Below are positions 26,335-35,700 of a DNA stretch of 64,000 nucleotides, piece after piece. The notes under the pieces are model-generated. The model was not told the origin of the DNA. It worked only from the letters and a program-made list of their open reading frames with translations, and ran no database searches. The first letter of the stretch is position 1. Every line of letters starts with the position of its first letter. The stretch is from Streptomyces sp. TG1A-60 (lineage in GTDB: Bacteria; Actinomycetota; Actinomycetes; Streptomycetales; Streptomycetaceae): positions 7,378,001 to 7,442,000 of the forward strand of contig NZ_CP147520.1 of NCBI RefSeq assembly GCF_037201975.1, in the 5' to 3' direction. Made by a program: the position numbers and the translations under genes.

Positions 26335-27012
26335 GTGGCACCACGACCCTTGCATGAACTTGTTGAAGCGGGCTGGGCGAAAGCTCTCGAGCCCACGGCC
26401 GAACGCATCGCCGCCATGGGCGACTTCCTCCGGGCCGAGATAGCCGCGGGCCGGACCTACCTCCCGGCCGGGGCGAATGTGCTGAGGGCCTTCCAGCAGC
26501 CCTTCGACGACGTCCGCGTTCTGATCGTCGGTCAGGATCCCTATCCCACGCCGGGGATGGCGATCGGGTTGAGTTTCGCGGTGGCGCCTGAGGTGCGTTC
26601 GTTGCCGGGCAGTCTGGAGAACATCTTCCGAGAACTCCATACCGACTTGGGGCTGCCCAGGCCGTCGAACGGGGATCTGACGCCGTGGACCCGGCAGGGG
26701 GTGCTGTTGCTCAACAGGGCGTTGACGACGGCTCCCCGCAAGCCGGCGGCACACCGTGGCAAGGGGTGGGAGGAGGTCACCGAGCAGGCGATCCGGGCGC
26801 TGGTGGCACGCGGTACGCCGCTGGTGTCGGTGCTGTGGGGCCGGGATGCCCGCAATCTCCGGCCGCTGCTCGGGGATCTTCCCGCGATCGAGTCCGCCCA
26901 CCCGTCCCCGATGTCGGCGGACCGTGGTTTCTTCGGCTCGCGCCCGTTCAGCCGGGTGAACGACCTGCTCGAGCGGCAGGGTGCCCAGCCGGTGGACTGG
27001 CGCCTGCCGTAG
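26335..27012 (+). CDS. ung: Uracil-DNA glycosylase
   Basis: A 225-residue family-1 enzyme that removes uracil from DNA and starts base-excision repair. The water-activating motif is [17 protein letters not shown] (Asp68). The uracil pocket segment is [12 protein letters not shown], and the minor-groove loop is [20 protein letters not shown] (His189). The Leu/Val of the consensus LLLNTVLTV is varied here (NRALTT), as in other actinobacterial copies. It starts with GTG at 26335. It stands alone, facing away from the remnant of its paralogue. Confidence 0.93.
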   Translation: MAPRPLHELVEAGWAKALEPTAERIAAMGDFLRAEIAAGRTYLPAGANVLRAFQQPFDDVRVLIVGQDPYPTPGMAIGLSFAVAPEVRSLPGSLENIFRELHTDLGLPRPSNGDLTPWTRQGVLLLNRALTTAPRKPAAHRGKGWEEVTEQAIRALVARGTPLVSVLWGRDARNLRPLLGDLPAIESAHPSPMSADRGFFGSRPFSRVNDLLERQGAQPVDWRLP

Positions 27013-27024
27013 GGCATCGCTGTC

Positions 27025-27297
27025 GCGGCGGCCGAGCCTCTTGTCGAGGAGCGCGCGTCCCAGTGGCGGTTCGGGGGTGCCGAGCCCGCTGTCCTGGAGG
27101 AGATGTCCCGTCGCATCAGCGACCTGTGGGCCAACGGCCCCGGGGGCTGGGCGCACGAGTGGTCCCTCCTTGCCGAGCGGGCCGGGAAGGACGGTGATCT
27201 CCTGAAGGCCAGCCGCCTGTACGGGATCGACAAGTTCCTGGTCCTCGGGGGCAACGCGGCGTACGCCGGTATCCGCGTCGAGCACACCGGGCCGCTC
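27025..27297 (+). pseudogene. N-terminal remnant of an alpha/beta hydrolase (FrsA/DPN-hydrolase-like)
   Basis: Directly after ung the plus strand reads [40 protein letters not shown] and [20 protein letters not shown]. This matches the helical N-terminal region of dipeptidyl-peptidase/FrsA-like hydrolases, where a 'GD..KAS..YG.AKFP' pattern is common. It breaks off at 27297, exactly at the end of the convergent BNR-repeat gene, so the catalytic domain is missing. There is no convincing start site. Confidence 0.6.
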
Positions 27298-28381
27298 AGC
27301 CGACGACCGCCGCGCGCACGCACAGCACGTCCGGCAGATGTGACAGCAACTGCCGCCAGTTGTCGCCGTCGTCGGCCGACGCGTACACCTCGCCGTTGCG
27401 GTTGCCGAAATAGACGCCCGCCGGGTCCGCGTCGTCCGTGCACATCGCGTCGCGCAGGACCGTGCCGTAGTGGTCTTCCGTCGGCAGGCCCGCCGACAGC
27501 GGCTCCCAGCTCTTGCCCGCGTCCGCCGTGCGGAAGACCCGGCAGCGGTGGTCGGCCGGGACGCGGTCCGCGTCGGCGTTGATCGGGAAGACGTACGCGG
27601 TGTCCCCACGGCGCGGGTGGGCCGCCGCGGCGAACCCGAACGTGGAGGGCAGGCCCACGCCGATGTCCTCCCAGCGCGCGCCCGCGTCGTCGCTGCGGTA
27701 CACCCCCCAGTGGTTCTGGAGGTACAGCCGGTCGGGGGTGGCCGCGTCCCGGGTCACCTTGTGCACGCACTGGCCGAACTCCGGGTTCGGGTCCGGCAGG
27801 AACACCGCGGAGACACCGGAGTTGGAGGGCGACCAGCTCGCGCCACCGTCCTCGGTACGGAACACCCCGGCGGCGGAGACGGCCACGGTCACCGCGCGCG
27901 GGTCGCGTCGGTCGGTGAGGATCGTGTGCAGTCCCTCACCGCCGCCGCCCGGCGTCCACCTGCCGCGGGTCGGGTGCTCCCACAGCGGCCGTACCAGCTC
28001 GAAGGTCTCTCCCCGGTCCTCGGACCGGTACAGCGCGGCCGGCTCCGTGCCCGCGTACACCACGTCCTGTTCGGCGGCCGAGGGGTGTAGCTGCCACAAC
28101 CGCTCCAGCGAGGCGCCGGTGTCCTTGGGGAACCTGACGGCAGGACGGGCCGGTTCGGTCCAGGTGCGGCCCAGGTCGTCGGAGTGGAACACGGACGGGC
28201 CCCAGTGCGTGCTGTCGCCGCCGACCAGTAGCCGGGGTGTGTCCGCACGGGTGTCGATCGCGACCGCGTACACGGCCTGCGCGTTGAAACAGGGGGTCTT
28301 GTCGAACGCCCAGGCGCCGCCGCGCCGCCGTCCGATGAACAGCCCCTTGCGCGTGCCTACGGTGAGCAGTACGTCGGCCAT
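27296..28381 (-). CDS. BNR/sialidase-like repeat beta-propeller protein
   Basis: A 361-residue cytoplasmic propeller of the 'WD40/YVTN/BNR-like' group. Asp-box motifs recur at [40 protein letters not shown] and SADDGDNW, six in all. It opens with [20 protein letters not shown], and no signal peptide is present. Similar proteins are annotated as exo-alpha-sialidases, but the catalytic Arg triad and Tyr/Glu pair are not evident, so enzyme activity is doubtful. The ATG at 28381 has AGGAGGTG just upstream, favoured over the in-frame GTG at 28390. It is a single gene. Confidence 0.8.
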   Translation of the reverse strand: MADVLLTVGTRKGLFIGRRRGGAWAFDKTPCFNAQAVYAVAIDTRADTPRLLVGGDSTHWGPSVFHSDDLGRTWTEPARPAVRFPKDTGASLERLWQLHPSAAEQDVVYAGTEPAALYRSEDRGETFELVRPLWEHPTRGRWTPGGGGEGLHTILTDRRDPRAVTVAVSAAGVFRTEDGGASWSPSNSGVSAVFLPDPNPEFGQCVHKVTRDAATPDRLYLQNHWGVYRSDDAGARWEDIGVGLPSTFGFAAAAHPRRGDTAYVFPINADADRVPADHRCRVFRTADAGKSWEPLSAGLPTEDHYGTVLRDAMCTDDADPAGVYFGNRNGEVYASADDGDNWRQLLSHLPDVLCVRAAVVG

Positions 28382-28617
28382 CCCGGCCACCTCCTGGACA
28401 TCGTCGTCTCAGTCACGGGCCAGTCTGCACCCCACCACTGACAGTCACCTCTCGGGACGTCTGCGCCGCCGGTCAGAGGGCGTGGGGATGCGCGGCGCGA
28501 GGGTCGGGGAAGGTCCTGGCCGGGCGGGGTGACCCACATCGCATGAGCGGCCGGAGGGCGGTCGTCGTACGGGAGGGCGGTCCGGCAGTCCTGCGTGTGC
28601 GAGGGAGCGTGCCTTCG

Positions 28618-29199
28618 ATGGTGGCATTCCGTGGTCCGAAGGTGTGGCTGTGGCGCTGGCGGCGTAACCCGCTCAGAAGGCGCGGTGACCGTCTGGAGTC
28701 CTGGGTCGTGCTGGTCACCTGGGCTCTGACCCTGCTCGGCGGGGTGATCACGGGTCTGCCGGCCGCGGAGTCCGTCGAGTCGAATCTCGCCCGGCAGCGC
28801 ACCGAATGCCACTCCGTCGGCGCGGTCCTCACCGAGGACGCGCCGGAGCCGTCCGGCGCGAACGGGACCGGCACGGGCAAGGTGTGGGCGCAGGTCCGCT
28901 GGACGGCGCCGGACGGTTCCGCGCGCGAGGGGCAGGCCCGGGTCGAGCCCGCCGCCCTGCGGGGCAGCCCGGTCACCGTCTGGACGAACGCCGAGGGCCT
29001 GCTGGTCACCAAGCCCGCCACCGAGGCCCAGGCCCGCCTGCGAGCCGTGCTCGTCGGCGGCCTCGCGGCGGTCTTCGTGGCCGCCGTGCCGTTCGTGGTC
29101 GGCCGGCTCGTCCGGGGCCGTATGGAGCGGCGGCGGATGGACCAGTGGGACGAGGAGTGGGAGCGGATCGGTCCGCTGTGGGGGCGCAAGACCTGGTGA
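28618..29199 (+). CDS. Rv1733c-like membrane protein
   Basis: A 193-residue protein with two transmembrane helices, around residues 24-46 (WVVLVTWALTLLGGVITGLP) and 142-165 (LVGGLAAVFVAAVPFVVGRL). The extracytoplasmic region of about 95 residues between them contains VWAQVRWTAPDGSAREGQAR and VTVWTNAEGLLVTKP. This plan matches the actinobacterial Rv1733c family, which has no known function. The N-terminus is basic, with a Trp/Arg-rich WLWRWRRNPLRRRGDR. I chose the ATG at 28618, preceded by GAGGGAG; the open frame extends upstream to 28543. Confidence 0.7.
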   Translation: MVAFRGPKVWLWRWRRNPLRRRGDRLESWVVLVTWALTLLGGVITGLPAAESVESNLARQRTECHSVGAVLTEDAPEPSGANGTGTGKVWAQVRWTAPDGSAREGQARVEPAALRGSPVTVWTNAEGLLVTKPATEAQARLRAVLVGGLAAVFVAAVPFVVGRLVRGRMERRRMDQWDEEWERIGPLWGRKTW

Positions 29200-29283
29200 G
29201 AACGGCCGACGGCCGGACGCGGCCCGTGGGGGAGGCTCCGTCCGGCCGCCGGGAGCGGACTCACCGGTGGGTGACGAGCGGTC

Positions 29284-30066
29284 TCACCTGTAGGTGATGT
29301 CCGAGGCGGAGTACTTGCAGTTGGTGCTGTCGGGGCCCGTACCGACGGCGGTGTTGTTGTTGTACTTCTGACACGGGACGACCTTGCGGCCGCTGTCGTT
29401 GAGGATCGTGATCCTGCGCAGGGTCGCCACGTCGCCGCGGTTGACGTTGATGCCGACCAGGCGCGCGGTGGAGCCCGTCCCGGTGACTTCGATGTTGTTG
29501 AGGTTCACCTTGCGCGTGTACTGCGTGGAGCAGTCGCCGCACGAGCGGTACAGCGTCTTGAACTCGCTGACCGCGAAGTTGGAGATGTTGAGGGTGCCGC
29601 CCCCGTTGTGCTGGAAGACCTTGTCGGCCGCCTTCTTGGCGCCGCCGCCGGTCACGGTGTAGGTGGACCCGCCTCGGAAGGTCGCCGCGTCCTCGCCGAC
29701 GTCCTCCCACCACACGTTCTGCAGTGTGCAGTTGCCCTCGCAGTGGATGCCGTCGGCGCCGGGCCTGCCGATGACGACGTTCTTCAGCGTCGCGCCGTTC
29801 GCGAGTTTGAAGATCGGGTCCTGGCCCTCATCCTGGCCGTCGCCGGCCAGGGCACCGCTGCCGTAGTAGCGCACCATGCCACCGTCCCTGGTGCCGGACA
29901 CCGAGATGGTGGAGGACACCGGCTGGCTCCTGGTGGGGGTCGGCCAGGTGGCGGCGTTCGCCGGAGTGGCGCCGCTGGTCATGATCATGCCAAATGAGAG
30001 ACTGAACGCGGCGAACGTACCGGTCAGCGCGCGTGTGCGGGCGCGCGATCGTGCTGCAGAAGTCAT
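29284..30066 (-). CDS. Secreted pectate lyase, polysaccharide lyase family 3
   Basis: A 260-residue secreted enzyme. The Sec signal peptide spans residues 1-38 and ends ANA-A. The mature protein is a small parallel beta-helix: DPIFKLANGATLKNVVIG, GADGIHCEGNCTLQNVWWED, VGEDAATFRGG and VFQHNGGGTLNISNF are the PL3 signatures, and the conserved cysteines are present. PL3 enzymes cleave polygalacturonate in a calcium-dependent beta-elimination. The ATG at 30066 has AGAAGGAAT upstream. It is divergent from the CBM2 esterase at 30776; the shared 709-base gap has several operator-like sites. Length is normal for the family. Confidence 0.92.
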   Translation of the reverse strand: MTSAARSRARTRALTGTFAAFSLSFGMIMTSGATPANAATWPTPTRSQPVSSTISVSGTRDGGMVRYYGSGALAGDGQDEGQDPIFKLANGATLKNVVIGRPGADGIHCEGNCTLQNVWWEDVGEDAATFRGGSTYTVTGGGAKKAADKVFQHNGGGTLNISNFAVSEFKTLYRSCGDCSTQYTRKVNLNNIEVTGTGSTARLVGINVNRGDVATLRRITILNDSGRKVVPCQKYNNNTAVGTGPDSTNCKYSASDITYR

Positions 30067-30234
30067 GTCCCGATTCCTTCTGTCGTTCGGGCGGAGGGGG
30101 GTTGTCAGAGCTTTCCGGCGCCCGCGCCCGACGTCGTCTGCGGCGGCCACCAGGACTGATCTTCGAACTGGTGCACGTGGGGGGACGGTGGGCATGCGGG
30201 GTGCATCCCTTCAGGGAGAGCCGATTGGCTATGT

Positions 30235-30256
30235 ACATGAACGATATTCATCATGT
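30235..30256. promoter_or_regulatory. Inverted repeat upstream of the pectate lyase gene
   Basis: ACATGA and TCATGT form a 6-base inverted repeat separated by 10 bases, 169 bases before the pectate lyase start. The region is AT-rich for this genome. It could be a regulator site for pectin induction; no known motif fits. Confidence 0.35.
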
Positions 30257-30404
30257 TGCTCAGCGCGTGCCTGCCGAAGGGTCGAGGCGTGAACCCCGAT
30301 GTGCATGTGGAGCGGTTTCCGGGGAGTGGGGGGGCCGGTTGCGCATCGCCCCTTCCGTGGGGCGCCGGTAGCTGGTTCACACTGCTGAACGGAACGTAGA
30401 GGGC

Positions 30405-30412
30405 AAGCGCTT
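30405..30412. promoter_or_regulatory. LacI-type AGCGCT core
   Basis: AAGCGCTT shares the AGCGCT core of the CebR-type site at 30530 and lies between the two divergent secreted-enzyme genes. It is only an 8-base palindrome, so on its own it is weak evidence for a second LacI-family operator. Confidence 0.3.
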
Positions 30413-30529
30413 TCTAGTCAACGCTTTGCGCAGAAGACGTCCGTCGGGCCTGGTGAGGGCGGTCGGCCGTACTCGGCGGGGCGGTCGACCGGTCGCCACG
30501 GAGGGGCGTGAGCGAATTCTTTCGACGTG

Positions 30530-30543
30530 TGGGAGCGCTTCCA
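30530..30543. promoter_or_regulatory. CebR-type operator upstream of the CBM2 esterase
   Basis: TGGGAGCGCTTCCA differs at one position from TGGGAGCGCTCCCA, the site of the cello-oligosaccharide-responsive LacI repressor CebR of Streptomyces. It lies 233 bases before a cellulose-binding esterase, the kind of gene CebR controls. Confidence 0.6.
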
Positions 30544-30775
30544 TGGCAACAATGTCCATGTCACGATGCTCGCCGGGCGCCTACCTTCCGGAAGGGGCGA
30601 GTCGATGACGACTCGACGTATGCGGACGCGCATCGGCGGACTGGCACGGCGTTGCCCGGCGCCTGCGTGACGGTCCTGCCGCCCGCTCCGGCGACCGCCG
30701 ACGACTCCCGGACCGGCCCGGCGGACTTGCCGCGCTACTCGTCCCGCTGTACTCGTCACAGGAAGGCACAACGAC

Positions 30776-32101
30776 GTGAACCTCACCCCCCACGGCCCCA
30801 CACGGAGACCGCTGCGTACGGTCCTTGTCGCGCTGTTGGGAGCGCTCGTGCCGATGCTCGCGGCCACGCTCCTCACCGCGCCCACGGCCGCCGCCGCGGA
30901 CACGAGGGCCGGGGCCGCTCCCCGCGCGGCGCTCACCGAGATCACCGGCTTCGGCGCGAACCCCAGCGACCTGCGGATGTACCTGTACGTGCCGGACAGC
31001 GTCACCACCAACCCGGCGATCGTGGTGGCCGTGCACTACTGCACCGGTTCCGGCCCGGCGATGTACAACGGCACCGAGTACGCCTCGCTCGCCGACCGGT
31101 ACGGCTTCATCGTCGTGTACCCGTCCGTAACCCGCAGCAGCAAGTGCTTCGACGTCGCCTCGCCGCAGGCACTGCGCCGTGGCGGCGGCAGCGACCCCGT
31201 GGGCATAAAGTCCATGGTCGACTGGACGGTCCGCACCTACGACGCCGACACCGACCGCATCTTCGCCACCGGCATCTCCTCCGGCGCGATGATGACCAAC
31301 GTCCTGCTCGGCGACTACCCCGACGTGTTCGCCGCGGGCGCCGCCTTCTCGGGCGTGCCCTTCGCCTGCTTCGCCACCACCAACGGCTCCGAGTGGAACA
31401 GCGACTGCGCCAACGGCACCGTCAGCCGCACACCACAGGCCTGGGGCGACCTGGTCCGCGGCGCCTACCCCGGCTACACCGGGCCCCGGCCGCGCATGCA
31501 GCTGTGGCACGGCACCGAGGACGACGTGCTGCGCTATCCCAACTTCGGCGAGGAGATCAAGCAGTGGACCAATGTGCACGGTGTCAGCCAGACACCGGCC
31601 GCCACCGACTCGCCCCAGTCCGGCTGGACCCGCACCCGTTACGGCGGCACCGGTGACCGTGCCCCCGTCGAGGCCGTCAGCCTCCAGGGCGTCGGTCACA
31701 ACCTGTACGCCTGGGGCATGGCCGAACGCGTCCTCACCTTCTTCGGCCTCAACAGCTCCGGCCCCGCGCCCGAGCCCCCGGCCGGCCCCTGCAAGGTGAG
31801 CGTCACCACCAACGCCTGGAGCACCGGCCTGACCGCCTCCGTGACCATCACCAACACCGGTACGACGGCGGTCAACGGCTGGAAGCTGGGCTTCACCCTG
31901 CCTTCCGGACAGACCATCACGAACGGCTGGGGCGCCACGTACAGCCCGGCGAGCGGCGCAGTGACCGCCACCAACGTCGCCTACAACGCCGCGATCGCGC
32001 CCGGCGCCGGCGTGAGCGTCGGCTACCAGGCGAACCACAGCGGCAACAGCGCCGCACCCTCGGCGTACACCCTCAACGGGACGGTGTGTACGGCCGGTTG
32101 A
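30776..32101 (+). CDS. Secreted CE1/PHB-depolymerase-type esterase with cellulose-binding module CBM2
   Basis: A 441-residue secreted protein. The signal peptide ends near residue 41 (AAAAD). Residues 45-310 are an alpha/beta hydrolase of the PHB depolymerase/acetylxylan esterase type. The oxyanion region is VAVHYCTGSG, the nucleophile motif is ATGISSGAMMTN, and the late His is in GVGHNLYAWG. After a Pro-rich linker, residues 340-441 form a CBM2 with its disulfide cysteines (CKVSVTTNAWSTGLTASVTI ... NGTVC) and surface Trp in NGWGATY. The likely substrate is acetyl- or feruloyl-xylan held on cellulose. The GTG at 30776 has AGGAAGG upstream. The CebR-like box suggests induction by cello-oligosaccharides. 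Confidence 0.9.
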   Translation: MNLTPHGPTRRPLRTVLVALLGALVPMLAATLLTAPTAAAADTRAGAAPRAALTEITGFGANPSDLRMYLYVPDSVTTNPAIVVAVHYCTGSGPAMYNGTEYASLADRYGFIVVYPSVTRSSKCFDVASPQALRRGGGSDPVGIKSMVDWTVRTYDADTDRIFATGISSGAMMTNVLLGDYPDVFAAGAAFSGVPFACFATTNGSEWNSDCANGTVSRTPQAWGDLVRGAYPGYTGPRPRMQLWHGTEDDVLRYPNFGEEIKQWTNVHGVSQTPAATDSPQSGWTRTRYGGTGDRAPVEAVSLQGVGHNLYAWGMAERVLTFFGLNSSGPAPEPPAGPCKVSVTTNAWSTGLTASVTITNTGTTAVNGWKLGFTLPSGQTITNGWGATYSPASGAVTATNVAYNAAIAPGAGVSVGYQANHSGNSAAPSAYTLNGTVCTAG

Positions 32102-32158
32102 CGTGCCCCGGACCGCCCTTCGGGTGCGTGCCCGCCGGCCACGCACCCGAAGGATCGT

Positions 32159-32629
32159 CCACGCTCGCCCGACTTCCGGAGAAAGGCCCGCCTCCTCGCC
32201 GCGACATCCTGGTCCACAGCGCCGGCCCACAGCTGATCGTCTTCGAGGGTGTCAACGACCTCGGGACCGCCGAAGCCACCCCGGCCGCCCAGCAACGCGT
32301 CACCGCCGACCTCATCGCCGCCTACGAGCAGATCGTCGTCCGCGCCCACGCCCAGGGCATCCGCGTCCACGGCGCGACCCTGCTGCCGTTCGGCGGCAAC
32401 ACCCCGTACGACGACCCCGCCGGACACCGCGAGGCGGCCCGTCAACGCCTGGATCCGCACCAGTGGCCGCTTCGACACCGTCCTCGACTTCGACCACGCG
32501 GTCCGCGACCCGCGGAACCCGAGCCGCCTCCTGCCCACGCTCCACGACGGCGACTGGCTGCACCTCAACCCGGAGGGCTACCGCGCGCCGGCCGAAGCGG
32601 TTCCGGTCCACCTGCTCCGGCGCAGATGA
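32159..32629 (+). pseudogene. SGNH/GDSL esterase remnant with frameshift
   Basis: The C-terminal half of an SGNH hydrolase is spread over two frames. The first reads PQLIVFEGVNDLGTAEATPA, LIAAYEQIVVRAHAQGIRVH and GATLLPFGGN. After a one-base shift near 32446, the second reads VNAWIRTSGRFDTVLDFDHA, RNPSRLLPTLHDGDWLHLNP and EGYRAPAEAV. The catalytic Asp/His end (DGDWLHLNPEGY) is preserved. The N-terminal GDSL block and signal peptide are missing. It lies 57 bases after the CBM2 esterase, so it was probably a second polysaccharide deacetylase of the same locus. Confidence 0.75.
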
Positions 32630-32732
32630 GCGGCTCGCAGCGGCGGCGGACACCCTCACACACGCGTGGATGACGAGCCCTTTCGCGGGAACCCGGCCCT
32701 TCGGAAGAGGATCACGCGAGGTGAGGAATGCC

Positions 32733-35700
32733 ATGGCACGAGGTGGCTGGTGGGGTGGTGAGCAGGACGAGCGGGGGCGCGCCACGGGGCTCGGACTGCT
32801 GAGGCGTCCGACGAGCGTCGCCACCGGCTTCGCGCTGGCCGGGCCCCGGCTGCTCGCACGAGGCGCCGGGCCCGCGGTGGGCGTGGCCGCCGGAGCGGTG
32901 GCCGGAACGGCCCGGGCGGGCGTACGGAGCGTGGACAGCGCGGCACGGGCCGCGCGCGTCGCCCGCAACGCCCTGCCGGGAGGCACGCGTCCTTGGCGCT
33001 CCGGCGCTCGGGCGCACTTCGCGCTGCGTCCCGAGGCACCCGAACGCACACGGCGGGAGGGCGGGACGGAACACATGGCCCGCAAGGTGGCCGCGGCACT
33101 CGCGGAGCGGCCCGACGTGGCACTCGCGTACTGGGACCGCGGGCTGGCGCGGCTCGTGGTGTCCGCCGCCGAGGACGCGCTCAGCGACAAGGTCGTCGCG
33201 GAGGCCACCGCGCTCGCCGCCCGCCACGGACTGTCGACGACGGACGAGACCGTGGAGGGATACGCCCACCCCGGCGACGCGGCCGGGATACGGGCCGCGA
33301 CCGCGGCTCTCGCGGCCGACGCCCTCGGCACCGGGGCGGCGCTCGCCGGGTCCTTCCTGCGGCTGCCGCGCTCGCCGCGGCTGGTGACCGCGGCGGCGAC
33401 GCTGCTGCGGGAGAACCCGCGCTTCCGCGGACTCCTGCGCGACCGGCTCGGCGCGTCCCGCATGGACGTGCTGCTGGCCGTCGCCAACGCGGTCGTGCAC
33501 GGTGCGGGGCAGACACCGATCGCCCTGGTGCTCGACGGCGCGCTGCGCACCTGCCAACTGGCGGACACGCTGGCGCGCGCGACCGCGTTCGACACCGTCC
33601 ATGACCAGGTGTGCACGCCGGCGCGGGTCGGCCTGCCCCCACGCCACTCCGCGCGCCCGCCCCTGCGGACCACCCCCGGCCAGGAGTACGCCGCCCACGC
33701 CTCCACCGGCAGCGTGCTGGGCGCCGTGGCGGCCCTGCTGGTCAAGCACGACGGCAAGGAGGCCGCGGAGGCGGTGCTCGCGGGCTCGCCCAAGGCCGCG
33801 CGCTACGGGCCCGCCGCCTTCCACGCCGTACTGAGCGGGGCACTGGCCCGTACCGGTGTGCTGGTGCGCGACGCGGAGCGGCTGCGGCGGCTGGAGTCGG
33901 TCGACACGATCGTCCTGCACCCGAGCGCGCTGCGGACCCCCGGCGCGGGCGCGGAGCCGTGGGCCGAGACCGTCCTGGACGCGGCACGCCGAGCCGGCCT
34001 CGCCGTCGTGATGGTGGACGACCCGGCGCTGAGCGACTTCACGAGTCTCGCGGACCAGGTCGTGGACAGCGGGCGGCCATGGCGCGAGGTGGTGCGGGCG
34101 CTGCGCGACGAGGGCGGCACCCTCCTCACGGTCGCCCGGCTGCCCTCGGTCGACACCGAGCCGGACGCCGACGACCCACACGTACGGAACGACACGCACG
34201 CACAGGACGGGACGGACGTACTGGACGGTCTGCTCGGCGGTGACGTGGCCGTCGCGCTCGCGGACGGGGACAGCGCCGTCGTGTGGGGCGCGGACGTACT
34301 GGCCCTGAACGGCCTGCCCGATGTGTGGCGGCTGTTGACCGCGGTCCCGGCGGCCCGCGCGGTGGGCCGGCGCTCACAGATTCTGGCCCGGTCCGGCGCC
34401 GCCCTCTCCGGGCTGCTCGTGGCCGTCGGCGAGTCGAACGGGTCGCGCCGGTCGGCCCTGCCCGGACTGCGTCACGTGCCCGTCGACGTCGGCGCCGCCG
34501 CGGCCCTGTTCACCGGCGTACGGTCGGCACTCGGCGTGGCGATGACGCGGGCGCCGCACCCTCGCCCGCGTACGGCCTGGCACGAACTGGAACCGGCCGA
34601 CGTGCTCGCCCGGCTGGAGCACGAGCCCGGCGGTGACCCCGACACGACCCTGGTGGAGCAGGCGACCACCCGGCTGCACGAGGCGGCCGACACGGTGGAG
34701 TACGCCCTCGCCCCCGTGCGCTGGACCGTGCAACTCGCCCGGGCCGTCCGCGGTGAGCTGGACGACCCGCTCACCCCCGTCCTGGTGGTCGGCTCGGCCG
34801 CGTCCGCGATCCTCGGGTCGGTCGTGGACGCCCTGCTCGTGTTCGGCGCGCTCGATCTGAACGCCCTGGTCGGCGGTGTGCAGCGGCTGCGCGCCGAACG
34901 GGCGCTGTCCGGACTGCTCGCGGAGCAGAAACAGAAGGCCCGCGTCGCGCCGAGGGACGCGGACGAGCCCACCGGCCCGCCCGCCGAGGAGGCGTCGGAC
35001 GAAGCCCGGACCGTGGACGCCGCCGGGCTCACCCCCGGCGAGGTGATCGAGCTGAAGGCGGACGACGTGGTCCCCGCCGACGCCCGGCTGCTGTGGGAGG
35101 ACGGCCTGGAGGTGGACGAGTCCGCGCTCACGGGAGAGTCCCTGCCGGTGGACAAACAGACGGCCCCTACTCCCCGCGCCCCGGTGGCCGACCGCTGCTG
35201 CATGGTCTTCGAGGGCACGACCGTGGTGGCCGGTCAGGCACGGGCCGTCGTGGTCGGCACCGGCGACCGCACCGAGGCCGCACGCGCCGTCGCCCTCGCC
35301 TCCCGTACACCCCCGTCCGCCGGAGTTCAGGCAAGGATCCAGGAACTCACCCGCAAGGCGATGCCGTTGACCCTCGCCGGCGGCGCGGCGGTGACGGGGC
35401 TGGCGCTGCTGCGCGGGACCCCGATCCGTGAGGCGGTGAGCGGCGGCGTCGCGGTGGCCGTGGCCGCGGTCCCCGAAGGACTGCCGCTGGTCGCCACCGT
35501 GGCCCAACTGGCCGCAGCCCGCCGGCTGAGCCGCCGCGGCGTCCTCGTCCGCACCCCGCGCACCCTGGAGGCGCTGGGCCGCATGGACACCATCTGCTTC
35601 GACAAGACGGGCACCCTCACGGAGAACCGGCTCCGCCTCGTGCGCGTCACGGAGGCGGACGGCACCGCTCGCACCGTCAAGGACACGGACCCCGACGCCC

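Larger units (their letters stand above)
30067..30775. other. Long divergent control region of the plant-cell-wall locus
   Basis: No complete gene is visible in these 709 bases. They contain three candidate operators listed separately (30235, 30405 and 30530). A short frame at 30605-30670 starts with a good site (GGAAGGGGCG) and a basic leader MTTRRMRTRIGGLARR, then stops after 21 codons. This could be the stub of a signal peptide from a lost secreted protein or a leader peptide. Confidence 0.55.

Noticed and set aside
28543..28617. Longer N-terminus for the Rv1733c-like protein
   Set aside because: The extra 25 residues are not conserved in character, and a good ribosome-binding site precedes the ATG at 28618.
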